NCBI GenBank assembly: GCA_021847735.1
Contig: JAJZQD010000016.1
Span: 1 to 34,973 of the forward strand
Direction: 5' to 3'
From: Bacillota bacterium
GTDB taxonomy: Bacteria > Bacillota > Thermincolia > Thermincolales > UBA2595
Length of the DNA stretch: 34,973 nucleotides
Made by a program: the position numbers and the translations under genes
Part shown: piece by piece, positions 1 through 7,851 of the stretch
How the letters are laid out: each line of letters begins with the position of its first letter
How positions within the stretch are numbered: the first letter of the stretch is position 1
The notes under the pieces: model-generated
What the model saw: only the letters and a program-made list of their open reading frames with translations
What the model was told of the DNA's origin: nothing
The model's database searches: none

Positions 1-212
1 CGCATATTCGGGTGTAGGGTATTCGCCAGGGAAAGGTAATCTCCTGTACAGGTCATCATTTCCAGCCAAATCACAGGAGGTTTTTTCTTACCCACAAAGG
101 CTTCAGCCAGGTGTGGTATAAGATAGTCGGAAAGCTCAAAGGCCGCGGTAGTGGCCATGGCCAGCCTGATAAATTGTCTTCTGGTCAGCAAAGTATTGTT
201 CCCCTTTCGCAT
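1..212 (-). CDS. [NiFe] hydrogenase small subunit, N-terminal part (runs off window)
   Basis: This is a 5' partial gene; about 70 codons read from ATG at 212 to the window edge. The N-terminus carries a twin-arginine signal (LTRRQFIRLAMATTAAF, residues 9-25), so the folded cofactor-bearing protein should be exported by Tat. It is followed by KKPPVIWLEMMTCTGDYLSL, which matches the start of the mature hydrogenase small subunit, where the first ligands of the proximal FeS cluster lie. The usual CxGC is CTGD here, so aspartate replaces the second cysteine, as in the actinobacterial-type (group 1h) enzymes with a 3Cys-1Asp proximal cluster. An in-frame TAA lies nine codons upstream, which limits the start. 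The Shine-Dalgarno is poor (AAGAAGG, too distant). The large subunit would be expected downstream, outside the window. Family assignment is good; the subgroup is inferred. Confidence 0.75.
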   Translation of the reverse strand, partial: MRKGNNTLLTRRQFIRLAMATTAAFELSDYLIPHLAEAFVGKKKPPVIWLEMMTCTGDYLSLANTLHPNM

Positions 213-265
213 TCCACAGTACCCGGTGCCTTCTTTTTATATATGTTTTCCAATAAAAACAAATA

Positions 266-291
266 AATGCGGGCACTATCACACCCGCATT
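266..291. terminator. 8-bp hairpin between divergent genes
   Basis: AATGCGGG (266-273) pairs perfectly with CCCGCATT (284-291) across a 10-nt loop. A T-run follows on the plus strand and a T-rich tract on the minus strand. It resembles a bidirectional intrinsic terminator but lies between two divergent genes, where no transcript should end. It may be an attenuator in the leader of the hydrogenase gene, or a relic. I see nothing else convincing between 213 and 505. Confidence 0.5.
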
Positions 292-505
292 TTTTCCGCC
301 CTCATTTTCATGACAACCTTCCTAAAGAGATTGTAGATTTCGAGCCGGTTATTTATTCAGAGTATATCCACTGCTGCCGCTCCATAAACTTATCATGAGC
401 AATTTTCCCGAAGATAATTTGACTTAATGTATATTTTCCCATCCCCCGGATACCATATACTCACTCTTTATCTAAAGGGTATAGACTAATATTTAGGGTG
501 ATTAA

Positions 506-1861
506 ATGAATTTACGGGTTCTGGTGATTGGGGCAGGTTTGGCCGGGTTAACGGCAGCCTATAAACTGGCTGGGCTGGGGGTAAACATCCTTGTCCTGGA
601 AAAAGAAAACTATGCGGGGGGCCGGGTGAAAAGCGATTCCTGTCAAGGCCTGGCTTTGGACAGCGGGGCCCAGTTCATCGGCGGAATGTATCACCGGACT
701 CATTCTTTGCTGCGGGAAACGGGCCTAAACCGCTGCCTGGCACCCATAAAGGCAGCAGTCGATGTCATCGGGGACGGGAGTAGGTATTCCCTCTGCCGCC
801 ACACCCTGGCCAGACCCTACCCGTGTTTTGATACCCTGACCTGGCGCAAAAAACTGGCAGTTTTAAAGCTGGCTTTGTTTCTTCGGTCTCACAGGAACAA
901 AATAGATATATCCAATCTGGCCGCCGGGGTTGAACTGGATGATATCAGTTTCGGCAAATGGGCAGAGGATTTTCTGTGCCCCGAATTGGTCCGGCAATAC
1001 CTAAACCCGGTAACAGCATCCCTGTTCTTTCAGCCAGCCGGGGATATTTCCAGACTTGTACCCCTTACTCTTATCCGATCCCCGCACAGGTGCAAAATTC
1101 ACTCCCTGGACGGGGGGCTGGGCAGTCTGCCTGAAACTATGGCAAAAAAAGTCCCGGTGTTAAAAAACACCAGGGTGCTCAGAACAACTGCAAATTTTAC
1201 CAATAATACTGTCTCAGTTGAGGTGTCCCTGCCTAACGGCAAAAAAGAAACCCTGTCTGCCAACAGAGTAGTGTTCGCTATACCCCCGCAGGAATTGCTT
1301 GCTGTACTGGATGACCCCCAAAAAAGCGTTGGCAGTAACGGTCTAAATTTTCTCAGGAGTTCCCGTTTTGTAAGTGTTTCAGTCACCGGGCTGGTCATTG
1401 CAGCCCCTATATCCAAAGGCTTATACGGGTACGTTTTTCAACCGGGGGAGCATGGGCTCACCTCTGTGTCTTTTGGCCGGGGCAGGTCATACAAATCAGG
1501 CTCTGCCAACACGGTTACCATTATCTCATCCGGGGGTGAAACCCCTGTCATTGCCCCACCGGGCAGTGAGCAGGACAGCCACAGTCAATACCCGGAAACT
1601 GACACCGACCTCCTGTTATCTGCGGAAAGATTCTTTCCCGGACTGGCCCAGAAAATCATTGAGCGCAAAGATTATAACTGGAAGTACGCGATACCCTGTT
1701 TCCCGCCGGGGCGCGTCAGGGAAATCGTGAAGTTTCAGGAAACACCTCGGCCCTCCAAGCTGTTTGCCTTTTGCGGCGACTACCTTGGCGGCCCTGGTAT
1801 CGAAGGCGCGGTTGTCTCCGGTTTAACGGCAGCTGACCAAATCATTTCGTCAATCAGCTAA
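506..1861 (+). CDS. FAD-dependent amine oxidase / protoporphyrinogen oxidase-like oxidoreductase
   Basis: The 451-residue protein opens with a Rossmann FAD-binding motif (VLVIGAGLAGLTAAYKL, residues 6-22), then LEKENYAGGRV, the usual GG doublet region of flavin amine oxidases. It ends with FCGDYLGGPGIEGAVVSG, the typical C-terminal FAD-binding block. This layout is shared by HemY-type porphyrinogen oxidases, phytoene desaturase-like enzymes and amine oxidases; the sequence alone does not fix the substrate. No membrane segment or signal peptide is evident. ATG at 506 is preceded by AGGGTG at a suitable distance. No heme or carotenoid genes are adjacent. The stop overlaps the convergent radical SAM gene by 12 bp, so neither gene has room for its own terminator there. 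Confidence 0.8.
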   Translation: MNLRVLVIGAGLAGLTAAYKLAGLGVNILVLEKENYAGGRVKSDSCQGLALDSGAQFIGGMYHRTHSLLRETGLNRCLAPIKAAVDVIGDGSRYSLCRHTLARPYPCFDTLTWRKKLAVLKLALFLRSHRNKIDISNLAAGVELDDISFGKWAEDFLCPELVRQYLNPVTASLFFQPAGDISRLVPLTLIRSPHRCKIHSLDGGLGSLPETMAKKVPVLKNTRVLRTTANFTNNTVSVEVSLPNGKKETLSANRVVFAIPPQELLAVLDDPQKSVGSNGLNFLRSSRFVSVSVTGLVIAAPISKGLYGYVFQPGEHGLTSVSFGRGRSYKSGSANTVTIISSGGETPVIAPPGSEQDSHSQYPETDTDLLLSAERFFPGLAQKIIERKDYNWKYAIPCFPPGRVREIVKFQETPRPSKLFAFCGDYLGGPGIEGAVVSGLTAADQIISSIS

Positions 1862-2854
1862 ACCTATAATATTGATTTTCCGGCCGCACCGGCGGCATTT
1901 TTTATCTTCCAGACCCTTATTTTCAGCCCGGTCTCCACCTCGCCCAACCAGGAATTCCCCGCATTCAGGGCAATAGGTATTGTTTGCCTTAGACCCCGGA
2001 ACATTTCCCAGGTAAACATGGCTCAGTTTCTTCATGGCTATTTCCCTGGCCCGTTCCATAGTATCCAGGGGGGTGGGGGGTAAGTCCATCTTATAATTAG
2101 GAAAATACCTTGACAGGTGCAGGGGTATCTCTTTGTCAACCCCTGCCAGCCAATCAATGAGGTCAGTAATCTCCTGCTCGGAATCGTTAAGGCCTGTTAC
2201 CAGGAGGGTGGTAACCTCCACATGACATTGTTTGCTGGCCGTTTCGACAGTCCTCAGCACCGGGTGCAGTTCCCCTACACACGTTTCATTGTAATAGCTG
2301 TCGCTAAACCCCTTGACATCTATGTTCATGGCATCGATGAGAGGGAGTATCAGCGCAAGTGGTTCCGGGTTTACAAAACCGTTTGTCACCAGGACATTTT
2401 TCAACCCGGCCTCCCGGGCCAGCCGGGCGGTGTCATAGACAAATTCATACCACATGAAGGGCTCGGAATAGGTGTAAGCTATCCCTACCGACCGGTGTCC
2501 CTGGTGGTCTGCCGCGGCAATTTCTACCAGCTTACCCGGTGTGGTAATCACTGTATCCGGGTCTCCCTGGGCTATTGTCCAGTTCTGGCAAAATCCGCAC
2601 CGCAGATTGCAGCCAAATGTACCGACGGAAAAAATGTAAGAACCGGGGTAAAAGTGATACAGCGGCTTTTTTTCAATTGGATCCATGCCGTATGACGAAC
2701 ATTTACCGTAATTAACTGTAAACAGGGTCCCTCCCTCGTTTTTCCTGACCCGGCAAAAACCCTTCCTGCCGGCAGCAATGACACATTTCTGCGGACATAA
2801 CCGGCACTGAACCTTTTCATCTTGTGTTTTTTCCCAATACATTGCTTCCCGCAT
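1850..2854 (-). CDS. amrS: AmmeMemoRadiSam system radical SAM enzyme
   Basis: This 334-residue radical SAM protein has the cluster motif GCNLRCGFCQNW, with C82, C86 and C89 as CxxxCxxC ligands of the SAM-bound [4Fe-4S] cluster. An N-terminal cysteine group (CRLCPQKC, then GFC) and a C-terminal zinc-ribbon-like pair (CPECG and CRRCG) match the AmrS family, related to pyruvate formate-lyase activating enzymes. The substrate is unknown for the family. ATG at 2854 has GGGAGG five bases upstream, favouring it over the internal methionine at codon 5. It lies 27 bp downstream of the Memo-AMMECR1 fusion gene, consistent with an operon. No dedicated terminator is visible, because its end overlaps the convergent flavoprotein gene. 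Confidence 0.9.
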   Translation of the reverse strand: MREAMYWEKTQDEKVQCRLCPQKCVIAAGRKGFCRVRKNEGGTLFTVNYGKCSSYGMDPIEKKPLYHFYPGSYIFSVGTFGCNLRCGFCQNWTIAQGDPDTVITTPGKLVEIAAADHQGHRSVGIAYTYSEPFMWYEFVYDTARLAREAGLKNVLVTNGFVNPEPLALILPLIDAMNIDVKGFSDSYYNETCVGELHPVLRTVETASKQCHVEVTTLLVTGLNDSEQEITDLIDWLAGVDKEIPLHLSRYFPNYKMDLPPTPLDTMERAREIAMKKLSHVYLGNVPGSKANNTYCPECGEFLVGRGGDRAENKGLEDKKCRRCGRKINIIGLAD

Positions 2855-2881
2855 AAATACCTCCCGGTCCTGAAAACGTTC

Positions 2882-4282
2882 CTAGTGATACCTTATTACT
2901 TCAAACCGCTCCAGCTGAACAGGCTCATTTGAGCCAATACCCGCTTTCTGCCTGGCTATAGCCACCTGTTCCTCAACCGTATCAATCCCTTCCAGGTTAG
3001 GCAGTAACAACCCGGACCTTCTGCCGCTGCGGACTATTACACCGTAGCGCTCTACATCCAACTGATCCAAACTTTCGATATGTTCGGGGGCTTTAAGGAC
3101 ATCCACCGAATAAACCAGGTGTTCCAGTTCATCGGGCTTGACCGGGTTGAATCTGGGGTCTCCGGTACCGGCGCTGATAGCATTATTAACGATTTCGCTG
3201 CCGATATTTGGAGTGGTTGGCAAAATAGTCCCGATACATCCCCGCAGCTGCCCGTGTTTTTTCAGAGATACAAAAACCCCGGCATTTTCCTGTAGTTCCG
3301 GATTTTCCTTAGTATCTGGTGAAACCTTTCGTCCGTCCCTGACATAGGCCTCCAGGGCCCGCCTGGCCAGAGCCACCAACAGGCTTTCCCCGGCTTTTCG
3401 GGTTTCAACTTTTTCTTTCCGCTCGTTAAAAATCTGCTCAAGCAGGCTGTCTGTGGGGCTGCCTGCAGGAATCAGGGCAGCGACCATGTATCCAACTCCG
3501 AAGGGGCCTTCGTAGGATAACACCTCTGCCCCCACTGCTTCCCCATCCACAGCCCCCAGCATCATGATAATTGTTCTAAGCCCGCATTCCCCGGCTTCTT
3601 CAGCCATATTCCGGTCTATATTAATAATCCCCTTAAAGTCTTTGTTTTTTAACAACTTAACAATTTCCCTGTCAAAGGGCTCTCCCTGAGGAGAGTAACC
3701 GGCAGGGGCATCGGATGTCAGCCGGTGAGACATGTCCCCACTGGCAATTAGGGCTACCTTTTTGTCCTGGACATCTGCCGCCTTCGATACAGCCGCCCCA
3801 AAGGCATAGAGTTCTTCAAAGGGCAGCATGCCCATGGAAACCGAAACCATCGGCAAGTCTATCCCCGCCTTATCCAAAAAATACATGGGCACCAGCACGC
3901 CGTGGTCCAACTTTGTGGAGACACCGTATTCTTCTGCGAGGGCGTCATCTATTTCTACAGTCACAATCCCGTGTGCGCCTGCCTGGGTTATTATCTCCCC
4001 GACCAGGTCCGTGTCATTATTGTATTCAAACTCCAAGTCGGCCCTGAACTTCCTTAAGTCTCCGGCTAGTATTTCGCTTCCGTTCAAGGCTACCCCGTCA
4101 CGGAATACAGACCCGTGAGGGGAGATGATTACAATAACCTCCGGCCCGCTTTCTGCCAGTCTCCGGGCGAACTCCTCCATAGCCCTAAAGGTAGCGGTAA
4201 CTTTTTGGGATTCGCTGCCTCCCACTTCAGGCAGTAATATAGGTGGATGAGGCGCCACCCCGCAGAAAACGATGTTACCCAT
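2882..4282 (-). CDS. AmmeMemoRadiSam system fusion: Memo-like domain + AMMECR1 domain
   Basis: This is a 466-residue two-domain protein. Residues 1 to about 265 (GVAPHPPILLPEVGG start, VIISPHGSVFRDG, LDHGVLVPMYFL, SGDMSHRL) form a Memo / class III extradiol dioxygenase-like domain with conserved histidines. Residues from about 295 to 466 (SLLVALARRALEAYV, LRGCIGTI, DPRFNPV, GLLLPNLEGIDT) form an AMMECR1 domain. In many organisms these are separate genes (amrB and amrA); here they are fused and followed by amrS, which completes the three-part system. Its biochemical function is not established. ATG at 4282 has GGAGGG eight bases upstream. The protein is probably cytoplasmic. Confidence 0.9.
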   Translation of the reverse strand: MGNIVFCGVAPHPPILLPEVGGSESQKVTATFRAMEEFARRLAESGPEVIVIISPHGSVFRDGVALNGSEILAGDLRKFRADLEFEYNNDTDLVGEIITQAGAHGIVTVEIDDALAEEYGVSTKLDHGVLVPMYFLDKAGIDLPMVSVSMGMLPFEELYAFGAAVSKAADVQDKKVALIASGDMSHRLTSDAPAGYSPQGEPFDREIVKLLKNKDFKGIINIDRNMAEEAGECGLRTIIMMLGAVDGEAVGAEVLSYEGPFGVGYMVAALIPAGSPTDSLLEQIFNERKEKVETRKAGESLLVALARRALEAYVRDGRKVSPDTKENPELQENAGVFVSLKKHGQLRGCIGTILPTTPNIGSEIVNNAISAGTGDPRFNPVKPDELEHLVYSVDVLKAPEHIESLDQLDVERYGVIVRSGRRSGLLLPNLEGIDTVEEQVAIARQKAGIGSNEPVQLERFEVIRYH

Positions 4283-4441
4283 CTAAAATCCCTCCCTTTT
4301 AATCCTATTTTAGCCTTAGTTGCATTATTTATGTGATATTTTCTCTAGACGGAGCGGAACTCCTGCTGCCAAAAAGACTTGAATTCCAAGACTTTACTGT
4401 TGTTATAACTTCCCAACCCACAGCATAAGTTAATAAAAAAT

Positions 4442-4466
4442 ACCGGCATTTTTCTCAAATGCCGGT
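4442..4466 (-). terminator. 10-bp hairpin upstream of amr operon and cwlD
   Basis: ACCGGCATTT (4442-4451) pairs perfectly with AAATGCCGGT (4457-4466) around a five-base loop. On the minus strand it is followed by ATTTTTTATT, giving a good intrinsic terminator. It sits between divergent genes, 160 bp upstream of the Memo-AMMECR1 start and just ahead of the cwlD ribosome-binding site. It may block antisense transcription from cwlD or act in a leader. Confidence 0.6.
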
Positions 4467-4504
4467 GGAATACAATGTTCCTACCCTAATAAAGGAGGAT
4501 TACT

Positions 4505-5251
4505 TTGCGATTTGTTTTTATTAAAGTCTTCCGCTTTAAACGTACTTACCTGGGTGCTATAGTGATTGCCGCTGTCTTGCTGCTGGCAGGCCTGAATTCA
4601 GTTTTCGCATTAAACCCCGTGACACCGGCAACTTCATGGGCGGTTGCTAACAGAGTTATCGTCGTCGACCCCGGCCACGGGGGGGTTGACCCGGGAGCTA
4701 CAGGATATAACGGAATAACTGAAAAGGAGATTGTCCTCCAGGTGGCTAAGCGACTGAGCAGCCTTTTAAACCATGCCGGCGCAAAGGTTATTATGACCCG
4801 AGATTCCGACAAAGATTTGAGCGGCCCGGGTTCGGGGAACCTTTCTGCAAGAAAAAAGGAAGATCTGACCAAACGAGTGCAGTTGGCGAACGAAGGTAGG
4901 GCAGATTTATATATCAGTGTGCATGTGAATGCCTTCCCGTCTTCCAGATGGAGCGGGGCCCAGACCTTTTACCAGAGGAATCAGCAAGAAGGTAAGAAGC
5001 TGGCGGAATCTATCCAGTCAGAGTTGATCAGAATTTTGGGCAATACCACCAGGGAAGCCAAAGCCGAAGACTTCTTCACCACCCGAAACACCAAAATGGC
5101 CGGAGTAATCGTTGAAATAGGATTTCTCTCCAACCCACGGGAGGCTAAGTTAATGACCAACGCGGCATACCAGCGGAAACTGGCTTATGCAATCTACTCG
5201 GGCCTGGTAAAGTACTACAGGGAGCAACTTCCGCTGGAGAACAGGCCTTAA
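4505..5251 (+). CDS. cwlD: N-acetylmuramoyl-L-alanine amidase, CwlD-type
   Basis: A 248-residue Amidase_3 protein with one N-terminal membrane segment or signal (about residues 14-35). The catalytic zinc site is visible: DPGHGG (His), ITEKEIVL (Glu), ISVHVNAF (His) and the catalytic Glu in VIVEIGFLSN. In spore formers CwlD cleaves cortex peptidoglycan precursors so that muramic-delta-lactam can form, and its gene often lies just after the rplM-rpsI region; both points favour CwlD over a vegetative amidase. The start is TTG at 4505, six bases after AAAGGAGG. It is transcribed alone, converging on the cytochrome gene with repeat copy A between them. Confidence 0.85.
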   Translation: MRFVFIKVFRFKRTYLGAIVIAAVLLLAGLNSVFALNPVTPATSWAVANRVIVVDPGHGGVDPGATGYNGITEKEIVLQVAKRLSSLLNHAGAKVIMTRDSDKDLSGPGSGNLSARKKEDLTKRVQLANEGRADLYISVHVNAFPSSRWSGAQTFYQRNQQEGKKLAESIQSELIRILGNTTREAKAEDFFTTRNTKMAGVIVEIGFLSNPREAKLMTNAAYQRKLAYAIYSGLVKYYREQLPLENRP

Positions 5252-5311
5252 AAAGAATGCCGGATAAACTTTGCTGCAAGTTTGGCCAGCTACTTTTTTT
5301 CTCCAAATGAA

Positions 5312-5497
5312 TCAAAAGAGGCAGTCTTTCTCAAGTTTTGGGGAAATGGCAGGTGTGTTCCGCAGAGCGGTCTGACGCCATCGGCTGACCACTCCGCTGC
5401 GGAGTGGTCAGCCGGACGGCGTTGTTGCCGCTCGGAGGAATATACCTGCCATTTCCCCATCCAAAAGTAAAGGGACCGCCTCTTTTGAGACAGCCCC
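5312..5497 (-). repeat. Long palindromic repeat, copy A (inverted orientation)
   Basis: A nested imperfect palindrome with core 5351-5447. The outer stem GGGGAAATGGC (5340-5350) pairs perfectly with 5448-5458, and a distal stem TCAAAAGAGGC (5312-5322) pairs perfectly with 5478-5488. The apex is a perfect 15-bp stem (5383-5397 with 5399-5413) around one base. Read on the minus strand, it has the family's left arm (TATATTCCTCCGAGCGGC, then AACAAC) and right arm (GCGTCAG, then GCTCTGCGGAACACACCT). It lies between convergent cwlD and the cytochrome gene and abuts the cytochrome terminator. No protein is likely to be encoded. Confidence 0.85.
5472..5497 (-). terminator. Terminator of the decaheme cytochrome gene
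   Basis: On the minus strand GGGGCTGTCTC (5497-5487) pairs with GAGGCGGTCCC (5482-5472), with G-U wobbles, around an AAAA loop, then TTTACTTTT. It begins six bases after the cytochrome stop. Its sequence resembles the hairpins flanking repeat copies C and D. Confidence 0.75.
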
Positions 5498-5503
5498 TAT
5501 CCT

Positions 5504-6595
5504 TTACTTTTTAGCTGCAGGTGCCGGTGCTGCCGGTGGAGTATTTGGGAACCAGTGACAGGTATTGCAGTAAGTCCCTGTTACATTAGCACCTGGTTGA
5601 TTCTTGTCGTGGCATGCGAAGCAGTTCGGGGTTCCTCTCTGCTTGGCAAAGGTTGCGTGTTTGGACATCCACTGGCCGTCGTGGGTGGCAGGCCGCTTGA
5701 GGTGGCAGCCGTAGCAGTAACTGTTGGCCCGGGCAAAGTCGGCAATCACGTCTCCAGTGGACGGAGTTGCGAACTTCTGACTTTCTTTGTCATAGTGGCA
5801 CTTAGCACAGTTATTGACATCGGCGCGACCGGCTTTACCATGAACTACCTTCCACTGTGCATCCTCATGAGAAGGAAGGCTCTTTCTGTCATCATAATAG
5901 TGGCAAGCCGCACACTTGGTGGTAACCTTACGCCCCTCGTGGCAATTGATACACACGAACATGTTCGGGCGGCGCATGACCTGAGGAGCCGCTTTTTCAG
6001 CCATTACGGGATTCCACTGGTCATAATTGGCATATTCAGGTCTATTGGTAACCTTGCGTTCGGCAATATTACCGTGGGTGATAAACCTGTGGCAGGCCAG
6101 GCACTGAACTTTTCCTGCTTCGTGCCTTTCGTGCGGAGCAATCAGGTCAGGCAGCAGAGTGGCCAGTCTGTTTTTCATAGCGTGGCATCCTCTGCAAACT
6201 TCATCAGAAACCGGTTTGTTCCGGGTAGCAATCGGCTTTTGGAATCCACCGTCGTGGGCTGCCTTAAAGTCGGCTGCGGTTACCCCCGTGTGGCAGGTTG
6301 TACAGGGAACCTTCGCATGAACGGAAGTCTGCCATGTAGTTACTTCAGGCCACATTTCATGGCACTCTGAGCACTCATTCTTGGCAATTGCATTTTCATC
6401 CGTTTGTGCAGAGGCAGATGTAGCTTCTCCACCCGGGGCAGCCGGCGTGGTTGCCGTTGAGGATGTCTTATCACCGGTGGTGGTGGTAGTATTCGAACTA
6501 CAGCCAACAACCAGTAATGCTAGTAACAGCACCATCACGGTAAAAATAATTGCTGTCTTTAACGAACCGATATGTACCTTTGTTCCTATTTTCAT
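5504..6595 (-). CDS. Decaheme c-type cytochrome lipoprotein
   Basis: The 363-residue protein has ten CxxCH heme-binding motifs, beginning at residues 75, 98, 134, 165, 215, 228, 263, 294, 325 and 343. The N-terminus has a hydrophobic segment (about 12-31) ending in a lipobox-like LVVGC, with C32 as the likely lipidated residue. A Ser/Thr/Ala-rich linker follows, so the heme domain should be anchored on the outer face of the membrane. Multiheme cytochromes of this kind carry electrons to extracellular or periplasmic-side acceptors; the partner is unknown. The tail is Ala/Pro-rich. ATG at 6595 has GGAGGG about 11 bases upstream. It appears monocistronic, with a terminator at 5472-5497. No cytochrome maturation genes are nearby. 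Confidence 0.92.
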   Translation of the reverse strand: MKIGTKVHIGSLKTAIIFTVMVLLLALLVVGCSSNTTTTTGDKTSSTATTPAAPGGEATSASAQTDENAIAKNECSECHEMWPEVTTWQTSVHAKVPCTTCHTGVTAADFKAAHDGGFQKPIATRNKPVSDEVCRGCHAMKNRLATLLPDLIAPHERHEAGKVQCLACHRFITHGNIAERKVTNRPEYANYDQWNPVMAEKAAPQVMRRPNMFVCINCHEGRKVTTKCAACHYYDDRKSLPSHEDAQWKVVHGKAGRADVNNCAKCHYDKESQKFATPSTGDVIADFARANSYCYGCHLKRPATHDGQWMSKHATFAKQRGTPNCFACHDKNQPGANVTGTYCNTCHWFPNTPPAAPAPAAKK

Positions 6596-6740
6596 TCTTT
6601 ATTTTTCCCTCCTTTCCCCCATTTTTTTCAAAAGTCCTAATCTAGATTATTCTATCAAAACACTTATATTCCTCTTTTGCTGACACAGTTTCTATCGAGA
6701 TTTTTTAAAAAAATGTTATATTCTATAATCCAAATAAAAA

Positions 6741-6760
6741 GGGAAGGTATAAACCTTCCC
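6741..6760 (-). terminator. Terminator of rplM-rpsI
   Basis: On the minus strand GGGAAGGT and ACCTTCCC form a perfect 8-bp stem with a four-base loop, followed by TTTTTATTT. It starts seven bases after the rpsI stop. It ends the short rplM-rpsI operon and separates it from the cytochrome gene. Confidence 0.9.
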
Positions 6761-6766
6761 GAAAAA

Positions 6767-7159
6767 TTAACGCTTGGAATATTGGGGAGCCCGACGGGCT
6801 GATTTGAGACCGTATTTCTTTCTTTCCTTCATTCTGGGGTCCCGGGTCAGGAAACCGGCCTTCTTCAATGCACCGCGGAGATTAGGATCAGCCTTTATCA
6901 GTGCACGGGCAATACCTAGGCGCATAGCCCCTGCCTGACCGGTGGTGCCGCCACCCTCAACTTTAGCCACAACATCGTACTGGCTAAAGGTATTGGTCAA
7001 ACTGAGAGGTTGTTGAACAATCATCTCAAGAGTCTTTTTGCCAAAATATTCAGCTAAGGATCTGTTATTGACGACTACTTTTCCCTCGCCAGGAACCATC
7101 CTTACACGTGCAATTGCGTTTTTCCTACGTCCTGTTCCCTGAAATTGTACCTGTGCCAT
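6767..7159 (-). CDS. rpsI: 30S ribosomal protein S9
   Basis: A 130-residue protein covering the whole S9 family. It starts [19 protein letters not shown], includes [19 protein letters not shown], and ends in the highly basic tail [12 protein letters not shown], whose last residues reach the P-site tRNA in the 30S head. ATG at 7159 is preceded by GGAGGAATAAGC. It lies 23 bp downstream of rplM and is the last gene before a strong terminator, the standard two-gene layout. Confidence 0.98.
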   Translation of the reverse strand: MAQVQFQGTGRRKNAIARVRMVPGEGKVVVNNRSLAEYFGKKTLEMIVQQPLSLTNTFSQYDVVAKVEGGGTTGQAGAMRLGIARALIKADPNLRGALKKAGFLTRDPRMKERKKYGLKSARRAPQYSKR

Positions 7160-7182
7160 GCTTATTCCTCCTTCCCGCTACA

Positions 7183-7617
7183 TTAAACCGCGAATTCCCA
7201 TACTTCAGGCATTTGAGCCGCATGGGGATGTTCTGCGCCACTGTAAACCTTTAGTTTTCGGCTTTGGGCCCGGCCGAGGCGATTGTGGGGGAGCATTCCC
7301 TTCACAGCTTTCTCAACAGCCAGTTCCGGTCTTTCTTTCATCAGCCTGTCATAAGTCATAGTCTTTAACCCACCCGGATAACCGGAGTGACGGACATACT
7401 GTTTTTGCTCAAGCTTCTTGCCGGTAAGTACAACCTTTTCGGCATTGATCACAATTACAAAATCGCCGGTATCAACATGCGGCGTAAAAATCGGCTTATG
7501 TTTTCCCCTAAGAATCCGGGCCACTTCAGTAGCCACCCGGCCAAGAGCTTTGCCTTCTGCATCAACAATATACCATTTCTTCTTTATATCGTTTGGCTTG
7601 GCCATAAAAGTAGACAT
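7183..7617 (-). CDS. rplM: 50S ribosomal protein L13
   Basis: A 144-residue L13: [28 protein letters not shown] near the start, [18 protein letters not shown], then [11 protein letters not shown] and [11 protein letters not shown]. The reading frame stays open 31 codons upstream, but the family begins at [19 protein letters not shown] at 7617 has AAGGAGG seven bases before it, so that start is chosen. It is an early-assembly 23S-binding protein. A promoter (7755-7784) and a leader hairpin (7709-7734) lie upstream, suggesting leader-mediated control of rplM-rpsI. Confidence 0.98.
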   Translation of the reverse strand: MSTFMAKPNDIKKKWYIVDAEGKALGRVATEVARILRGKHKPIFTPHVDTGDFVIVINAEKVVLTGKKLEQKQYVRHSGYPGGLKTMTYDRLMKERPELAVEKAVKGMLPHNRLGRAQSRKLKVYSGAEHPHAAQMPEVWEFAV

Positions 7618-7708
7618 ATTTATACCTCCTTGACACTGCAACCCATACAGGACTGCCTTATTTCTACTCAAAACTCTGCCGTCATCTACCACTGAAACGG
7701 CAAATCCC

Positions 7709-7734
7709 AAATAGTCCGGGGCTGTGGACTATTT
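7709..7734 (-). promoter_or_regulatory. Leader hairpin upstream of rplM (candidate L13 autoregulatory leader)
   Basis: On the minus strand AAATAGTCC (7734-7726) and GGACTATTT (7717-7709) form a perfect 9-bp stem with loop ACAGCCCC. It falls in the predicted transcript leader, about 90 nt before the rplM start. Firmicutes are known to have L13 leader motifs; the match here is by position and hairpin shape, not by a verified consensus. Confidence 0.5.
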
Positions 7735-7754
7735 GTGTATAGAGTCACGCATAT

Positions 7755-7784
7755 ATTTTATTACAATTATAGGGGCCCTGTCAA
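7755..7784 (-). promoter_or_regulatory. Sigma-A-type promoter for rplM-rpsI
   Basis: On the minus strand TTGACA (7784-7779) is followed after 18 bases by TAAAAT (7760-7755). Transcription would begin near 7748, giving a leader of about 130 nt that contains the 7709-7734 hairpin. A TATAAT at 7771-7766 is too close to this -35 to pair with it. Confidence 0.65.
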
Positions 7785-7851
7785 GTTAATCCGCCTGTTT
7801 TCCGAGGTTTTGTTTCACACTCTCCTCTGCCGGCACTTAATATTTGCTTTG

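Noticed and set aside
1099-1416. 105-codon minus-strand open frame inside the flavoprotein gene
   Set aside because: It is antisense to a well-supported FAD protein and shows no domain.
5282-5470. 62-codon plus-strand open frame
   Set aside because: It reads through repeat copy A, whose sequence is determined by base pairing rather than coding.
7766-7771. TATAAT as the rplM -10 element
   Set aside because: It is only seven bases from TTGACA and has no other -35 at 16-18 bases; TAAAAT at 7755-7760 fits better.
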